This document shows positions 61,608 through 64,000 of a stretch of 64,000 nt of DNA, piece by piece (positions within the stretch are counted from its first letter, which is position 1; each line of letters opens with the position of its first letter). This DNA is from Beta vulgaris subsp. vulgaris. Lineage: Eukaryota > Streptophyta > Magnoliopsida > Caryophyllales > Amaranthaceae. Under the pieces are notes generated by a model that was given only the letters and a program-made list of their open reading frames with translations, was not told where the DNA came from and did no database searches. The position numbers and the translations under genes are program-made. Location of the stretch: contig NC_079206.1 in assembly GCF_026745355.1 (NCBI RefSeq), positions 8,766,031 to 8,830,030 of the forward strand. Direction: 5' to 3'.

Positions 61608-62500
61608 TGACCGTACATGATGAATTAATTCCCAGTGTAAATTGACTAACAAAATTCTATTTAATTCACTACATCGCTCCAATTTGAGGAGCATTAAATT
61701 TTACACACGTTTAATTTGTGGATTTGTGCGTTCCCAAAAAATCCATTATCTTATTCTTAGTTCACTTGATCAATTCCTTAATTCGACCATTTCTCTTGCT
61801 TGCTTCCTTCCTGCTTTTTTCCTCCACACCCAACTCAACTGAATTTTGCTTATTGTTTTTATTAATTTTGCTTACCCAAATCAAGAATTAAGGTATAACC
61901 ACAACTGGTATTATGCTTTAAAAGGTTATATGCTTCCTCCGTTTTGTTTTTTAAATGAAAAATAGAGCCTTGGCACGGGGATTTAGGAGAAGAGAGTGTG
62001 CTATGATTTACCACAACTCACAAAGGGGTAATTGAGCGGGACACTGGAATATTAGAGTACAGAGATTGTGTGTATAAAAGGATCTAAATTCTCAATTTCT
62101 TAGAGAGTCAAACATTCTCCTAATAGGTGCCAACAATTATCTCGGAAGTGGAGATAACTTACATTGTAGATAATCTCTAAGCCAAAATATTATGTGTATA
62201 GGAAGAATCATTGAGGCTTGGAGCCTTGCTGGAGGATAATCTATGGATTATGTTGGTGGATCTATGTAGCTTCTTGTGGATGCCCAAAATAGAACTCAAT
62301 TGTTTATAGAGGTGCCTAAATTGGTTGACTAATGCCAAAAAGAATAGAGAAGTTTCCAGCATTTATTCCATAAAAAAAATGTAGAATATTTTGCCTTTTA
62401 TGATCTTCATATCATAATTTTGCTCGAGGTGTGCACTTGGAAGATATCTTAGGAAGATCAAATCCAATTTATAAGAGCGCCGACCTTCATGTAAAGAAGC
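61608..62500. other. Gene-free stretch with a one-sided Stowaway-like end
   Basis: CTTCCTCCGTTTTGTTTTTT near 61934 looks like a Stowaway left end, but no inverted partner was found. The rest is AT-rich spacer. Confidence 0.35.
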
Positions 62501-62504
62501 TTGA

Positions 62505-62715
62505 GAGGTGGTGAGGGGGTGGGGGGGGAGCCACGATGAAGGGTGAGAGGGAAGGGAGCGAGGGTGGAGGGTGAGGGATCGAGGGTATGGGGTGAGAGGT
62601 GAAGGGGTGGGGAGTGAGGATGAGAATTGGGGGGGGGGGGTGAGAGGGGATGAGAAGGTAGGGAGTAAGGGCGGGGGTTAGAGGGGGAGGGGGGGGGGTT
62701 GAGAGCAGGGCGGTT
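62505..62715 (+). repeat. G-rich degenerate minisatellite with G-quadruplex potential
   Basis: About 210 bp consist of GGGTGAGAGG, GGAGGGTGAGGG and long G-runs (up to 11 G near 62629 and 10 G near 62690) with almost no C. Four or more runs of GGG within 30 bases occur repeatedly, the pattern that can form G-quadruplexes. The complementary strand gives a Pro/Ser-rich reading frame (62487-62774) that is probably not a protein. Confidence 0.8.
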
Positions 62716-62799
62716 CTTGACCGGCGGGGGCAGCGTGACCGCACACTAGGGCCCCAAACTTCTGTACTTAACATTGTACTACAAATAGATTAGCAACAA

Positions 62800-62880
62800 A
62801 TTGATTTGGAGGAGTTGGTAAGATAATGGGCTTTTTAAATCTTAGATGCAAGGTTCGAATCCTAGCATACACAAAATCAC
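62800..62880 (+). repeat. tRNA-like or SINE-like segment
   Basis: GTTGGTAAGATAATGGGC resembles a pol III A box and AAGGTTCGAATCCTAGC a good B box (GGTTCGAATCC), about 35 bp apart. The acceptor stem of a real tRNA is not formed, so a tRNA-derived SINE remnant is more likely than a tRNA gene. Confidence 0.45.
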
Positions 62881-64000
62881 CTATTTTTATTTTTGACAAC
62901 TAGCCATAACTACTCTCTTTTTTCACTCCTTCAGAGGTAGTAAGCCATTTACGAGACAATTCATTAATGTCTCCAATTCTCCAGATTCATCTGATTTTGA
63001 CGCTTTACTTAGCCTTTGTTCATGAGATATTGTTAGTTTACTCAAGTAGTTAGAGATGGCATACCAATTATCATCAAATCATACGATAAGTTTCTAGCGA
63101 AACTAGGAACTATAGAGAAATCGAGAAACCCATTTTAAAAGAAGTGCGAAAATGTAGAGCTAATCTCCTTTGTTTGGTAGTTTTTATCTGCGTAGTTGAG
63201 TGGCAAGAGCACTTTTGAGTTTCGCGTGCTACATGTTGTTGTTGTTCTTTGTAAGTTGCAATCATGTTCCAAAAATTCAAATTCGGTCAAGATCGCAGAA
63301 CTGGTTGTGGGCTCGCAAGAGTAGAACGGATACGTTGATCATGAACCACAACATAGCTCAAATTTGATTCTAAATTTAGTTTTTTACTAATGGATTGCTT
63401 TGATCCTACTCAAAGCACCGCTTTTTATTTAGCTTCCTTACAACTTTTTATGCCATTTTAAAGAAGGGCATGATTGATGCCGGGATGCACAAAGTGTTTA
63501 CCTTCATGGCCCTTGGTGAGGTCATTTTGATAAGGTCCAGTCTAGACGACATACATAGCTTTGGGTGTGTCATTAAATCCAATTGGAAATTTACAAAATA
63601 ACATACATTACTTTACTCCATCGTGCTTAGTAACAACCAAGTGCTACAAAACTTAAATTACATTTCTCTTACTAATAATAACTTCACGTTCTACTACTTT
63701 CTCAACATTGCTTCATTTAAATTGTCTTTGCCTTCTTGTAGGTTGAAACCTGCGCCCAGTAACTGTTCAACAACGAAGATGGCAGGAACATCAAGTTCTT
63801 TTACTCGCTATTTTGCAGCCTAATGCTCCTTGTTAATGATGCGCCACCTAAAGTTAATCAGTGCCTAATAGAAACTAATCTTTTTTTGCTGATAAGCGTG
63901 ATTTAATCCTTGTAATAGATATAACAAATTAGACAAAGCAGAAAACCTTGGGGCAAATTTTGTAACAATCTAACAGTTTGCAATCAATGCATATATGAAA
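62881..64000. other. Right-edge spacer
   Basis: No exon or element recognised up to the window edge. A second weak pol III A-box-like stretch (AGTTGAGTGGCAAGAGCAC near 63196) is present without a matching B box. Confidence 0.35.

Noticed and set aside
62487..62774. Pro/Ser-rich 95-codon reading frame on the minus strand
   Set aside because: It is the complement of a G-rich minisatellite; composition alone explains it.
62800..62880. tRNA gene
   Set aside because: A and B boxes are present, but no acceptor stem or complete cloverleaf can be drawn; annotated as SINE-like.

Overview
The window is plant nuclear DNA from a eudicot. It has intron-rich genes with GT-AG splice sites, no operons, AT-rich spacers and many plant-type transposons (solo LTRs, a Ty1/copia remnant, Mutator-like elements, Helitrons, Stowaway- and Tourist-like MITEs, SINEs). 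A repeat family with AGAGACGGTCT ends reminds me of Amaranthaceae genomes, but that is recollection and the species is not settled.

Three intact genes can be spliced in frame from end to end. An RSM22/METTL17-type mitoribosome assembly factor lies on + at 2459-9235 (12 exons, 502 aa). It converges tail to tail with a WDR44-like WD40 protein on - at 10067-14337 (7 exons, 716 aa). A GT14 beta-glucuronosyltransferase of GlcAT14 type lies on - at 29816-35437 (4 exons, 436 aa). The first two look like housekeeping neighbours; I recall the same pairing in Arabidopsis (At1g64600/At1g64610).

Everything else is repeats and gene debris. 0-2 kb has a Mutator-like element with GC-rich cargo. 15-29 kb is dense in small elements: a Mutator-type MITE carrying four copies of a palindrome, two Helitron dimers in opposite orientation, and two Tourist-like elements of which one serves as an empty-site control for a nested Stowaway. 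36-41 kb holds a 477-bp tandem duplication and a SINE with a clean target duplication. 41-49 kb is a nested complex: a solo LTR split by a Pack-MULE that carries exon 1 of a prolyl oligopeptidase, next to a decayed copia element split by a second solo LTR. 52-56 kb contains the 5' end of an RNA polymerase subunit RPB6-like gene and a separate fragment of a tRNA-dihydrouridine synthase 3 gene. 57.7-61.6 kb is a 3.9-kb solo LTR. 62.5-62.7 kb is a strongly G-rich tract.

No new multi-gene system was seen. The most notable items are the gene-capture events, the palindrome-array MITE, the Helitron dimers and an intronic copy of a GlcAT14 exon. All names rest on reading translated sequence by eye; no database search was run.
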